Made by a program: the position numbers and the translations under genes. DNA of 64,000 bases, taken from the NCBI RefSeq assembly GCF_016899935.1, contig NZ_JACJJK010000001.1:343481-407480 (forward strand). Direction: 5' to 3'. The DNA comes from Olsenella uli. GTDB lineage: Bacteria > Actinomycetota > Coriobacteriia > Coriobacteriales > Atopobiaceae. Numbering within the stretch: the first letter of the stretch is position 1; every line of letters begins with the position of its first letter. Positions 1 to 7,781 of the stretch are shown one piece after another. Below the pieces are notes generated by a model, which worked only from the letters and a program-made list of their open reading frames with translations, was not told the origin of the DNA and ran no database searches.

Positions 1-763
1 AGTCCAGGCGCACCGGGATGCCCTGGCTGGCCATGTACTCCTTGACCTGGCGAACCGTGAACGTGCCAAAGTGGAAGACGCTCGCGGCCAGGACCGCGTC
101 CGCCTCCCCCTCCAGGATGCCCTCGGCGAAGTGCTCGAGCGTGCCCACGCCGCCCGACGCGATGACCGGGATCGGCACGGCGCGCGCGACCGCGCGGGTG
201 AGCGCGAGATCAAAGCCGTCCTTGGTGCCGTCGCGGTCCATGCTCGTGAGCAGGATCTCGCCCGCGCCGCGCCGGGCTGCCTCCTCGGCCCAGGCAACCG
301 CGTCGATGCCCGTGGCCTTTCGGCCGCCCGCCAGGTAGACCTCCCAGCGGTCCTCGCGCCCCACGCGTTTGGCGTCGATCGCGCAGATCACGGCCTGGGA
401 GCCAAAGGCGGTGGCAGCGGCGGTGATGAGGCTCGGGTCGCGCACGGCGGCCGAGTTGAGCGAGACCTTGTCGGCGCCCGCCGCGATCATCGTGCGGCAG
501 CCCGCCACGTCACGGAAGCCGCCGCCCACCGTGTAGGGGATGCGCAGCTCCGCCGAGGCACGGCTGGCGAGCTCGATCGTGGTGGCGCGATCGTCGGAGG
601 TGGCGGTGATGTCCAGGAAGACGACCTCGTCGGCGCCTTCGCGGTCGTATCTGCGGGCCAGCTCCACGGGGTCGCCCGCGTCGCGCAGGCCCACAAAGTT
701 GACGCCCTTCACCACACGGCCGTCCTTGACGTCCAGACACGGGATGACGCGCTTGGTCAGCAT
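1..763 (-). CDS. hisF: Imidazole glycerol phosphate synthase cyclase subunit HisF (3' end outside window)
   Basis: HisF makes imidazole glycerol phosphate and AICAR from PRFAR, using ammonia channelled from HisH. The protein starts [20 protein letters not shown], the standard HisF opening with the first catalytic Asp in CLDVKDG. It continues through [37 protein letters not shown] (second catalytic Asp) and PVIASGGVG, the (beta/alpha)8-barrel phosphate-binding loops. About 254 codons are visible and the family is about 250-256 residues, so only the last few residues are missing. An AAGGAAG ribosome-binding site precedes the ATG. It is separated from hisA by a reductase and a toxin-antitoxin pair, which is unusual. 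Confidence 0.96.
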   Translation of the reverse strand, partial: MLTKRVIPCLDVKDGRVVKGVNFVGLRDAGDPVELARRYDREGADEVVFLDITATSDDRATTIELASRASAELRIPYTVGGGFRDVAGCRTMIAAGADKVSLNSAAVRDPSLITAAATAFGSQAVICAIDAKRVGREDRWEVYLAGGRKATGIDAVAWAEEAARRGAGEILLTSMDRDGTKDGFDLALTRAVARAVPIPVIASGGVGTLEHFAEGILEGEADAVLAASVFHFGTFTVRQVKEYMASQGIPVRLD

Positions 764-784
764 GGCTTCCTTTCGGGTCCGTCC

Positions 785-873
785 GGGGCCTCGCCGCACC
801 TCTCGCACGGCTCGGCGCTCACTGCGTTCGCTCGCTGCGCGACTCGCCCTGCCGAGAAGAACGGCGAGGCCCC
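785..873. repeat. Long-loop inverted repeat between hisF and the aldo/keto reductase
   Basis: A 12-base arm at 785-796 (GGGGCCTCGCCG) is perfectly complementary to 862-873. The loop is 65 bases and contains CGAGAAGAAC. The rest of the 194-base gap shows no gene. It could be a transcript hairpin downstream of the reductase (minus strand) or an extragenic palindrome. There is no U-run, so it is not a classical terminator. Confidence 0.55.
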
Positions 874-957
874 AGCCGCACGGAGGGTCCATGTTGGCAA
901 GCTTACCGAAGGTTGGGGGTGAGGGGGCGTCTCGCTCCCGGGTCGTAACATGGACGA

Positions 958-2142
958 TCAGCGGCGGCGGGCCCAGGCCCTGAGGGCCCAGCCGACGGGC
1001 CCCGGCTGGAAGCGGCGGCCCACGTCGGCGAGGAGCGCGGGGATGTCGATGTGCTGGGGGCACTTGCGCGTGCAGGCACCGCAGCCGACGCAGTTGCTCA
1101 CGAGCCTGGGCTCCGCCGTGCGGACCGCGCTCGCGGCGTAGTACTGCCACGCGCCGGTGAACCAGCTGTGCGCGTAGCTCGCGTTGTAGGCCGAGAAGGA
1201 CCCTGGGATGTTCACGCCGTGCGGGCAGGGCATGCAGTAGTTGCAGCCGGTGCAGGGGACGCGGTTGGCGCGCTCGAACTCGGCGACCACGCGCGCGATG
1301 ACCTCGTGCTGCTCGGGCGTGAGCGAGCCGGGGAGGGCCCGCTCGGCGACGGCGGCGTTCTCTTCGACCTGCTCGGGCGCCGCCATGCCGGAGAGGAGCA
1401 TCGTCACCTCGGGGTGGTCCCACACCCAGCTGAGGCCCCAGGCCGCAGGCGTCGCCAGCTCGGGCGTGGCGGCCGCGTCGAGGATGCGCCGGGCACGGTC
1501 GGGCAGGCGGTCGGCGAGGCGGCCGCCCAGGAGCGGCTCCATGACAAAGACCGCGAGGCCGCGCGCTGCTGCGGCGCGCAGGCCGGCGGTGCCCGCCTGG
1601 TACCTCTCACCCGCGTAGTTGTACTGGATCTGGCAGAAGTCCCAGTCATAGGCGTCCAGGACCACGGGGAAGTCCCCGGCGCTGCCGTGGTAGGAGAAGC
1701 CGATCTGCCGGATGCGGCCCGCGTCGCGCTGGCGGGCGACCCAGCCCTCGACGCCCAGCCCGCGCAGGCGCTCCCACTGGCCGGGGCTCGTGACGTTGTG
1801 GATGAGGTAGTAGTCCACGTGGTCCGTGCGCAGGCGGCGCAGCTGCTCGTCGAAGATGCGGTCGAGGTCGGCGGCGGTGCGGACCGAGCCGTGCGGGAGC
1901 TTGGTCGCCACGAGCACCCGGTCGCGCACGCCCAGCTCCTCGAGGGCGGCGCCCACGCAGGCCTCGTTGCCCGGGTAGAGGTAGGCAGTGTCCAGGTAGT
2001 TGATGCCCCGCTCGACCGCACGGGCGATGATCTGGCGCGCCTGGCGCGCGTCGGGACGGCCGAGCGCGCCCGGAAAGCGCATGCACCCGAGCCCGAGCGC
2101 CGAGATGCGCTCGCCGTTTCTGGGGTTCACGCGGTACTGCAT
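958..2142 (-). CDS. Aldo/keto reductase with C-terminal 4Fe-4S ferredoxin-like domain
   Basis: Predicted NAD(P)H-dependent oxidoreductase of 394 residues. The N-terminal two thirds is an aldo/keto reductase barrel: [10 protein letters not shown], the catalytic Asp/Tyr region [14 protein letters not shown], and the lysine in [10 protein letters not shown]. The C-terminal part has two cysteine clusters, [13 protein letters not shown] and [13 protein letters not shown], typical of the YakC/PRC-type aldo/keto reductases that carry iron-sulfur clusters in anaerobes. The start at 2142 has a strong GGGAGG site; a longer start is possible. It lies inside the otherwise continuous histidine gene order but has no known role in that pathway, and its substrate cannot be told from sequence. 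Confidence 0.9.
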   Translation of the reverse strand: MQYRVNPRNGERISALGLGCMRFPGALGRPDARQARQIIARAVERGINYLDTAYLYPGNEACVGAALEELGVRDRVLVATKLPHGSVRTAADLDRIFDEQLRRLRTDHVDYYLIHNVTSPGQWERLRGLGVEGWVARQRDAGRIRQIGFSYHGSAGDFPVVLDAYDWDFCQIQYNYAGERYQAGTAGLRAAAARGLAVFVMEPLLGGRLADRLPDRARRILDAAATPELATPAAWGLSWVWDHPEVTMLLSGMAAPEQVEENAAVAERALPGSLTPEQHEVIARVVAEFERANRVPCTGCNYCMPCPHGVNIPGSFSAYNASYAHSWFTGAWQYYAASAVRTAEPRLVSNCVGCGACTRKCPQHIDIPALLADVGRRFQPGPVGWALRAWARRR

Positions 2143-2186
2143 GGCTACCTCCCTCGCGTCTCTCCCGAGCACCGTTTCTGGCAACG

Positions 2187-2846
2187 TCACTCCTCATGCA
2201 GATGATTTGCGGCAAGGAGCTCTCGGTTGATGGGAGCTGACGGGTCACACGGTGTGACGATCTTGGAAAACATGCGAATCAGCTGTGAGTAGTCCCTGTC
2301 CTCCGCCGCCGAGCGGCTCGCCTCGTCATTCTCCTCGCCGGAGACCAGCCGCCAGTCAAGGTCGTATCCCGCATCGTGACAGAGCAACGTCCAGAACACA
2401 CGTTGTGTCCTGCCGTTGCCCTCGCGAAACGGATGAACGAAGTTGTAGTTGTCATAGTGATACGCAAGCCGCTCAAGGAACGCCGAGCGTTCCAGCCCCT
2501 TGAGCATCTTGTCTCCAAGGAGCTCGGAGCGGGACCACTCCATTCCCATGGCGATGTTGGTCGACGGCAAGAAGAACTCCGCCCCGTCCACGTTCTTGCG
2601 AATCTCGACCGTGCGGACGCACCCCGCCCACGCATATATGTCCTGGAACAATGCGTGGTGAATGCGGCAGAAATCATCCAGCGTGCCAGCAGGATGCAAA
2701 TCCCCGCGCTCAATCAGCTCGCCCATTCGCAGCGATGCAAACTCCCCCTCCGCTCGGGCGAGGTCGTCGTAGGTCCTTGCCCCAACGAGGTTGCTCAGAA
2801 CGCCGGTCTCGGGATCGAGGTAGGGGTCGACGAACTTATCCGGCAT
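2187..2846 (-). CDS. fic: Fic-domain protein adenylyltransferase (toxin of a Fic/VbhA-type module)
   Basis: A 219-residue protein with the canonical Fic active-site motif HPFREGNGRT at about residues 130-140, containing the catalytic His. Fic enzymes transfer AMP from ATP to hydroxyl side chains of target proteins. The protein carries no inhibitory helix motif of its own at the N-terminus; that motif is in the gene just upstream, so this is a class I Fic. The ATG lies inside the antitoxin gene, overlapping it by 11 bases, which suggests translational coupling. Its base composition is clearly lower in GC than its neighbours and it uses more A/T-ending codons, suggesting horizontal gain. Target unknown. 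Confidence 0.93.
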   Translation of the reverse strand: MPDKFVDPYLDPETGVLSNLVGARTYDDLARAEGEFASLRMGELIERGDLHPAGTLDDFCRIHHALFQDIYAWAGCVRTVEIRKNVDGAEFFLPSTNIAMGMEWSRSELLGDKMLKGLERSAFLERLAYHYDNYNFVHPFREGNGRTQRVFWTLLCHDAGYDLDWRLVSGEENDEASRSAAEDRDYSQLIRMFSKIVTPCDPSAPINRELLAANHLHEE

Positions 2847-3021
2847 GCGCGGACTCCCTACGGTCAATTCTCCAGCGACGTTTTGTCCTCTTCATCAGGT
2901 CCTCGATGGAGATGTCACCCTTTACGTACTCATCCGCGTCCTCACGGAACTCATCGGAAACGTATGCGCCCTCCATCTCTCCCGAATGAATGGCCTCTTC
3001 CATAAGTCTTCTGCGGTCCAC
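2836..3021 (-). CDS. VbhA-like antitoxin of the Fic protein
   Basis: A small protein of about 61 residues, length as in VbhA. It contains SGEMEG, matching the (S/T)xxxE(G/N) inhibitory-helix motif whose Glu blocks ATP binding in the partner Fic protein. Downstream lies EYVKGDISIEDL, the short tail typical of antitoxin VbhA family proteins. I chose a GTG start at 3021 because GAGGGG lies 9 bases upstream. An ATG at 3001 is too close to the motif, and the upstream ATG gives a long unrelated N-terminus. The stop codon overlaps the fic ATG. It presumably keeps Fic silent until it is lost. Confidence 0.85.
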   Translation of the reverse strand: MDRRRLMEEAIHSGEMEGAYVSDEFREDADEYVKGDISIEDLMKRTKRRWRIDRRESAHAG

Positions 3022-3033
3022 AGCTGTCAACCC

Positions 3034-3052
3034 CTCATACCCTCTATATGAG
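3034..3052. promoter_or_regulatory. Possible operator of the Fic module (inverted CTCATA half-sites)
   Basis: CTCATA and TATGAG are separated by seven bases just upstream of the antitoxin start. On the minus strand the segment also contains TATAGA, a possible -10 element. Toxin-antitoxin modules are often autoregulated, but VbhA-type antitoxins do not always bind DNA, so this is only suggestive. The rest of 3022-3189 shows no gene. A weak hairpin (CCCTCG 3162-3167 with CGAGGG 3179-3184) follows hisA without a U-run. Confidence 0.3.
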
Positions 3053-3189
3053 CACGTCCCCAGGGAGGGCCGTTTTTCGTTTTGAGCGACTCGAGTCCAG
3101 GCCAACCTGAGGCAAACTACGAGCAAGCGCCGGCTCTACGTCGATTGTATAGGATGAGACGCCCTCGAACGCAAAGCGCGAGGGGTGCG

Positions 3190-3924
3190 CTACCGGCATG
3201 CCGCGAGGGCGTCCGCGAGCGAGAAGGACCCCTCGTAGAGGGCGCGGCCGGTGATGGCGCCCTCGATGACGTCCGGCCCGAGGGCCGCGAGCGCGCGGAG
3301 GTCGTCCAGGCTCGCGACGCCGCCCGAGGCTACCACGGGGAAGCCCGCGACCTCGGCCACGTGGCGATAGGCCGCAGCGTCGACGCCGCAGCGCATGCCG
3401 TCGCGCGCGACGTCGGTGAAGACCAGGTGGCGGTAGCCCAGCTCGGCGAGGCGCGCCACGAGCTCGTCGGCCGAGAGCGCCGCGCCCTCGCGCCAGCCGT
3501 TCACGCGCACCTGACCGTCGCGCGCCGCGACGTCGGCCACGACGAGCTCGCCGAACTCGCGGGCCGCCGACTCGGCGAAGGCCGGGTCGCGCACGAGAGC
3601 CGTGCCGATGGCGATGCGCCGCACGCCGAGCGCGGCCAGGCGCTCCACGGCCGCCATCGAGCGCACCCCGCCGCCGGCGTCCACCGAGATGCCGTCCACG
3701 GCGCAGATCGCGCGGATCGCGGCGTCGTTGGCCGCGCGGGCCGCCTCGTCCTCCTCGAGCGTGGCGGAGAGGTCCACCACGTGCACCCAGCTCGCCCCGG
3801 CGTCACGGAACTTCTCGGCCACCGCCGCCGGGTCGTCCGAGTAGACGTCCATGCGGGAGCGCTCGCCGTTCGCGAGCCGCACCACGCGCCCGCCCACCAG
3901 GTCGATCGCCGGGAACAGGATCAT
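3190..3924 (-). CDS. hisA: ProFAR isomerase HisA
   Basis: HisA performs the Amadori isomerisation of ProFAR to PRFAR in histidine synthesis. The 244-residue product opens MILFPAIDLVGGRVVRL, with the catalytic Asp in FPAIDL. It shows SVDAGGGVRS, the second catalytic Asp region VFTDVARDGM, and PVVASGGV, as expected for a HisA/HisF-type half-barrel repeat protein. An AAGGAGG ribosome-binding site precedes the ATG at 3924; a longer open frame upstream runs through an intergenic inverted repeat and is not credible. The gene follows hisH after a 113-base gap containing that AT-rich repeat. Confidence 0.96.
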   Translation of the reverse strand: MILFPAIDLVGGRVVRLANGERSRMDVYSDDPAAVAEKFRDAGASWVHVVDLSATLEEDEAARAANDAAIRAICAVDGISVDAGGGVRSMAAVERLAALGVRRIAIGTALVRDPAFAESAAREFGELVVADVAARDGQVRVNGWREGAALSADELVARLAELGYRHLVFTDVARDGMRCGVDAAAYRHVAEVAGFPVVASGGVASLDDLRALAALGPDVIEGAITGRALYEGSFSLADALAACR

Positions 3925-3968
3925 GTTGCGCTCCTCCTTGTCGCGTCGCCGGACGGACCGTCGCAAAC

Positions 3969-4039
3969 AACGTACATATTTTGCTTCAACTACACATATC
4001 CGCAGGGAAAAATAACGCACATTGCAAATTATGTACGTT
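3969..4039. repeat. AT-rich inverted repeat between hisH and hisA
   Basis: AACGTACATATTTTGC at 3969-3984 pairs with the complementary 4024-4039 with one mismatch in 16. The 39-base loop is AT-rich, very unlike the surrounding GC-rich DNA. The right arm overlaps the hisH stop codon (TAA at 4038-4040). In the transcript it would form a hairpin between hisH and hisA. There is no U-run after the arm in the hisA direction. It may be a small inserted element or an mRNA-stability hairpin. Confidence 0.6.
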
Positions 4040-4718
4040 AATTAGGGCGGGCGCTCCCCTCAGAGCCCGCCAGCCGGACGAAGTTGCGCAGGATCTGGAG
4101 GCCCACCGCCGAGCTCTTCTCGGGGTGGAACTGCACGCCGTAGGTGTTGGCGCCGTCCCAGACCGCAGAGGCAAAGCTGCGCGCGTAGTGCGTGCGCGCG
4201 GTCACGACCTCGGCCGGCACGTCGTCGGCGAGCGCGTAGGAGTGCGTGAAGTAGACGTGCGCGCCCTCGGCCACGCCCTCGAAGAGCGGGCACGTGCGAC
4301 CGAGCGGCGTGAGGTCGAGCTCGTCCCAGCCCACGTGGGGCACCTTGAGGCGCGAGGACTCCAGGCGCGTGGCGCCGCCGGACAGCACGCCGAGGCCTGC
4401 GGCCGGCGCGCCGTCGCCCGACTCGGTGCCGTAGTCAAAGAGGAGCTGCAGCCCCAGACAGATGCCCAGAAACGGCGCGCCCCGGCGCAGGGCGGCGAGA
4501 ATCGCCTCGTCCTCGCCGCTCTCGCGCAGGTACGCCATCGCGTCGCCGAAGCTCCCCACGCCGGGCAGCACGAGCGCCGCCGCGCCGGCGATCGTGGCGG
4601 GGTCGTCGCTCACGAGGACTGTCCCGCCGGCGTCCGCGAGCCCCCGCTCGACGGAGCGCAGGTTGCCCTTGTGGTAGTCAACGACGACGATCGGCGCCGC
4701 CGTGCCGCTGGCCGCCAT
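4038..4718 (-). CDS. hisH: Imidazole glycerol phosphate synthase glutaminase subunit HisH
   Basis: HisH hydrolyses glutamine and passes ammonia to HisF. The 226-residue protein is a class I glutamine amidotransferase: VVDYHKGNLRSV at the N-terminus, LPGVGSFGDAM, the nucleophile Cys in GICLGLQLLF, VPHVGWDEL, and the His-x-Glu pair in VQFHPEKSS. Its ATG shares one base with the hisB stop (TGATG), with an AAGGGGG-type site inside hisB. The stop codon lies within the right arm of the inverted repeat at 3969-4039. Its usual partner hisF is about 3.3 kb away. Confidence 0.97.
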   Translation of the reverse strand: MAASGTAAPIVVVDYHKGNLRSVERGLADAGGTVLVSDDPATIAGAAALVLPGVGSFGDAMAYLRESGEDEAILAALRRGAPFLGICLGLQLLFDYGTESGDGAPAAGLGVLSGGATRLESSRLKVPHVGWDELDLTPLGRTCPLFEGVAEGAHVYFTHSYALADDVPAEVVTARTHYARSFASAVWDGANTYGVQFHPEKSSAVGLQILRNFVRLAGSEGSARPN

Positions 4719-5305
4719 CAGAGCGCCCCCTTCGTGGAGGGGACGCCGTCGACGCGCGGGTCGCTCTCGACGGCCGCGCGCAGGGCCCGCGCCGCCGCCT
4801 TGAACGTGGCCTCGATGATGTGATGCGCGTTCTCGCCGCAAACGAGCCGCAGGTGGAGCGTGATGCCCGCCTCGCGCGCGAGGCCGACGAAGAACTCCTG
4901 CGCGAGCTCGGTGTCGAAGGTGCCCACCTTGGCGGGACCGATCGGCACGTCCCAGTAGAGCCCGCCGCGCCCGGAGAGGTCCACGGCGGCCAGGACCAGC
5001 GCCTCGTCGAGCGGCACCAGGACCGAGCCGAAGCGGCGCACCCCGCGCTTGTCGCCGAGCGCCTCGCGCAGGGCCTGGCCAAGCACGATGCCCGTGTCCT
5101 CCACGGTGTGGTGGTCGTCGACCTCGGTGTCGCCCTTGACGCGCACCGTGAGGTCGATCAGCGAGTGGCGCGCGAACGCGCAGAGCATGTGGTCGAAGAA
5201 GCCCACGCCGGTCTCGACGTCGTAGGCGCCTGTGCCGTCGAGGTCCACGGAGAGCCCGATGTCCGTCTCGGACGTGGCGCGCACGGCCTTTGCGGTCCTT
5301 GTCAT
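4718..5305 (-). CDS. hisB: Imidazoleglycerol-phosphate dehydratase HisB
   Basis: HisB removes water from imidazole glycerol phosphate to give imidazole acetol phosphate, using two manganese ions. This is the monofunctional type (195 residues), without the phosphatase domain found in enterobacteria. Metal-binding motifs are visible: FFDHML, DDHHTVED and ENAHHIIEATFK. The ATG overlaps the hisC stop by four bases (ATGA). The longer open frame reading upstream through hisC is out of frame with HisC and was not used. Confidence 0.97.
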   Translation of the reverse strand: MTRTAKAVRATSETDIGLSVDLDGTGAYDVETGVGFFDHMLCAFARHSLIDLTVRVKGDTEVDDHHTVEDTGIVLGQALREALGDKRGVRRFGSVLVPLDEALVLAAVDLSGRGGLYWDVPIGPAKVGTFDTELAQEFFVGLAREAGITLHLRLVCGENAHHIIEATFKAAARALRAAVESDPRVDGVPSTKGAL

Positions 5306-6393
5306 GATTCCTCCCTTGTGAGCACCGCGAGCGCGTCGAGAAGGGCGTCGTTCTCCTCGCGCGTGCCCACGGTGAGCCTCAGGCAGTCCTGCGTGCCCGG
5401 CGCGGAGCTGAAGTCGCGCACCAGGATCGAGTGCTCGTCGCGCAGCCGCTCCCAGGTGCGGTGGGCGTTCGGCACGCGCGCGAGCACGAAGTTGGCGGCG
5501 GAGGGCCACACGCGCACCCCGGGCAGCCCCGCGAGCCCGGCGGCCAGCCGCTCCCGCTCGGCCACGATGTCGGCCACCACGGGGACGAGGAGGTCGCGCC
5601 GCTCCACGAAGGCGAGCGCGACCGCCTGCGCGAGCACGTCTACCGAGTATATCTGCCGGACAGCCCCGAGGGCGTCCACGACGGCCGGATCCGCCACGAG
5701 GTAGCCCACGCGCAGGCCGGCGAGGGCGAAGGCCTTGGAGAGCGTGCGCAGCGCGACGAGGCGCGGATTGTCCGCCACGAGCGGCACGAGGCTCTTGTCC
5801 TCGCCGGCAAACTCCACATACGCCTCGTCCACGAGCACGAGTGCCTCGGTCTCGGCGAGCAGCCGCCCCACGAGCGCGCGGTCCGCAAGGCCGCCCGTGG
5901 GGTTGTTCGGCGACGTGAGGATCACGAGGGCCGCGCCACGCGCGGCGGCGAGAAGGGCCTCGGCGTCCACGGAGAAGTCCTCCGCGTCGCGGGGTACGGC
6001 CACGACCGGCGTCTCGCACATCGCGGCGAAGTTGGCGTACTCGGCAAAGTCCGGCGGGCACGTGACGACCGCGCGCCCGGGGCCGCCGAAGGCGAAGAGC
6101 AGGTTGAAGAGCAGCTCGTCGCCGCCGTTGCCCACGATCACGTGGGCGCGGTCCGTGCCGTGGCGCGCGGCCAGGGCGTCGCGCAGGGCGTTGGCCATCG
6201 GGTCGGGATAGCGGTTGAGCGGCGTGGCGGTCGCGGCGTCGCGCACGGCCTCGACGAGCTCGGCCGGCAGCGGGTGCGTGTTCTCGTTCGCGGAGAGATT
6301 CACGCGCACGGGGGAGAAGCGCGGGTCGTAGGGCTCAAAGCCGTGCAGCGCGGGCCGCAGGCGCGCCGTCACGTCGAGGCACTTCTTTGCCAT
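5302..6393 (-). CDS. hisC: Histidinol-phosphate aminotransferase HisC
   Basis: A PLP-dependent aminotransferase of 363 residues that converts imidazole acetol phosphate to histidinol phosphate. Fold-type I features in order: LSANENTHPLP near residue 33, NRYPDP, GNGGDELL, SPNNPTGG, VDEAYVEF, and the PLP-binding lysine in TLSKAFALAGLRVGY. The C-terminal substrate-binding arginine lies in LRLTVGTREEN. The gene begins two bases after hisD ends and overlaps hisB by four bases, so it sits in the middle of a tight operon. Confidence 0.97.
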   Translation of the reverse strand: MAKKCLDVTARLRPALHGFEPYDPRFSPVRVNLSANENTHPLPAELVEAVRDAATATPLNRYPDPMANALRDALAARHGTDRAHVIVGNGGDELLFNLLFAFGGPGRAVVTCPPDFAEYANFAAMCETPVVAVPRDAEDFSVDAEALLAAARGAALVILTSPNNPTGGLADRALVGRLLAETEALVLVDEAYVEFAGEDKSLVPLVADNPRLVALRTLSKAFALAGLRVGYLVADPAVVDALGAVRQIYSVDVLAQAVALAFVERRDLLVPVVADIVAERERLAAGLAGLPGVRVWPSAANFVLARVPNAHRTWERLRDEHSILVRDFSSAPGTQDCLRLTVGTREENDALLDALAVLTREES

Positions 6394-6395
6394 GG

Positions 6396-7781
6396 CTAGT
6401 TCCTCCGCTCGAAGCCGGGCAGCGGGACGCCCACCGGCGCCGACAGCGCCTCCGGCCAGGCCACGCGATGGACGTCCACGACGTCGAGGTCGCCTCCCTC
6501 GGCCAGGCGGCGACGGATGCCCACGGAGAGCGCGTGGGCCCAGAGACCCTCGGCCTGGGCGATGGTCTGCGTGGCGGGGGCGTCCGCGAGCAGGCCCTCG
6601 GGCGTGTAGCAGATCACGCTCGAGCGCTTCTGGAAGTCGTAGACGCCGAGCGGGTTGGCCCAGCGCGCGGTGCCGCCGGTGGGCAGCGTGTGGTTGGGGC
6701 CGGCCACGTAGTCGCCCAGGGGCTCGGAGCTCCAGGGGCCCACGAAGATCGCGCCGGCGTTGCGGACGCGGCCGAGCAGGGCGAGCGCGTCCGCGCAGTG
6801 AAGCTCCAGGTGCTCGGGGGCGATCACGTTGATCGCGTCCACGGCGGCGTCGAGCGTGTCGCAGACCACGACCACGCCGCGCTCGGCGAGGCTCGCGCGG
6901 GTGATCTTCTCGCGCGGGCTCTGGGAGACGAGCGTCTCGATGGCGGCCCCCACGCGCTCGGCGAGGCCGGCGTCGCAGGTCACGAGGTAGCAGCTCGCCA
7001 TCGGGTCGTGCTCGGCCTGGGCCATGAGGTCGGCGGCCACCACCTCGGGTGCGGCCTCGACGTCCGCGAGCACGCAGACCTCGGAGGGGCCGGCCACCAT
7101 GTCGATGCCGACGTCGCCGGAGACGTAGCGCTTGGCGGCCGCCACGTAGGCGTTGCCCGGCCCCACGATCTTCTCGACCGCCGGGACGGACTCGGTGCCG
7201 TAGGCCACGGCGGCAATCGCCTGGGCGCCGCCCACGGCGTAGACCTCGTCAACGCCCGCGAGCGCCGCAGCGGCGAGCGTGTAGGCGGAGAGCGTGCCGT
7301 CCGCCTGGGGCGGCGTCACCATGACCACGCGCGGGACACCTGCGACCTTGGCCGGGATCGTGTCCATGAGGACCGTGGAGGGGTACTGGGCGCGGCCGCC
7401 GGGCACGTAGACGGCAGCGGAGGCCACGGGCGTCACCTTGACGCCGAGCATCGTGCCGTCCGCGCGGGTGGTGAACCAGGACTGCTCGCGCTCGCGCTCG
7501 TGGAAGTCGCGGATCTGGTCGCGCGCCCGGGTGAGCGCGGCCAGGAACTCCGCCGGCACGACGTCGAGCGCGCCGCGCACCAGCTCGTCCGGCACGCGGA
7601 AGTCCCGCGGGCACGCCCCGTCGAAGCGCAGGCAGTAGTCGCGCACCGCCGCGTCGCCGCGCGCGCGGACGTCGTCCACGATCTTCTCGGCGGCGTCCAT
7701 GACCTCGGCGGGGAGGACCCCGGAGCGGTTGAGGTCGGCCTGGGTGAGGCGCGCGCCCCCTTCGAGCGTTACCGTCCTCAT
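6396..7781 (-). CDS. hisD: Histidinol dehydrogenase HisD
   Basis: HisD oxidises histidinol to histidine in two NAD-dependent steps using zinc. The 461-residue protein is slightly longer than the usual 430. Recognisable segments are [15 protein letters not shown], the dinucleotide region [46 protein letters not shown], and the catalytic Glu-His pair in APEHLELH. The ATG overlaps the hisZG stop by four bases. An AAGGGGAG ribosome-binding site lies within the end of hisZG. Confidence 0.97.
   Translation of the reverse strand: MRTVTLEGGARLTQADLNRSGVLPAEVMDAAEKIVDDVRARGDAAVRDYCLRFDGACPRDFRVPDELVRGALDVVPAEFLAALTRARDQIRDFHEREREQSWFTTRADGTMLGVKVTPVASAAVYVPGGRAQYPSTVLMDTIPAKVAGVPRVVMVTPPQADGTLSAYTLAAAALAGVDEVYAVGGAQAIAAVAYGTESVPAVEKIVGPGNAYVAAAKRYVSGDVGIDMVAGPSEVCVLADVEAAPEVVAADLMAQAEHDPMASCYLVTCDAGLAERVGAAIETLVSQSPREKITRASLAERGVVVVCDTLDAAVDAINVIAPEHLELHCADALALLGRVRNAGAIFVGPWSSEPLGDYVAGPNHTLPTGGTARWANPLGVYDFQKRSSVICYTPEGLLADAPATQTIAQAEGLWAHALSVGIRRRLAEGGDLDVVDVHRVAWPEALSAPVGVPLPGFERRN

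Noticed and set aside
3162..3184. Terminator after hisA
   Set aside because: Only a six-base stem with an 11-base loop and no U-run; too weak to call.
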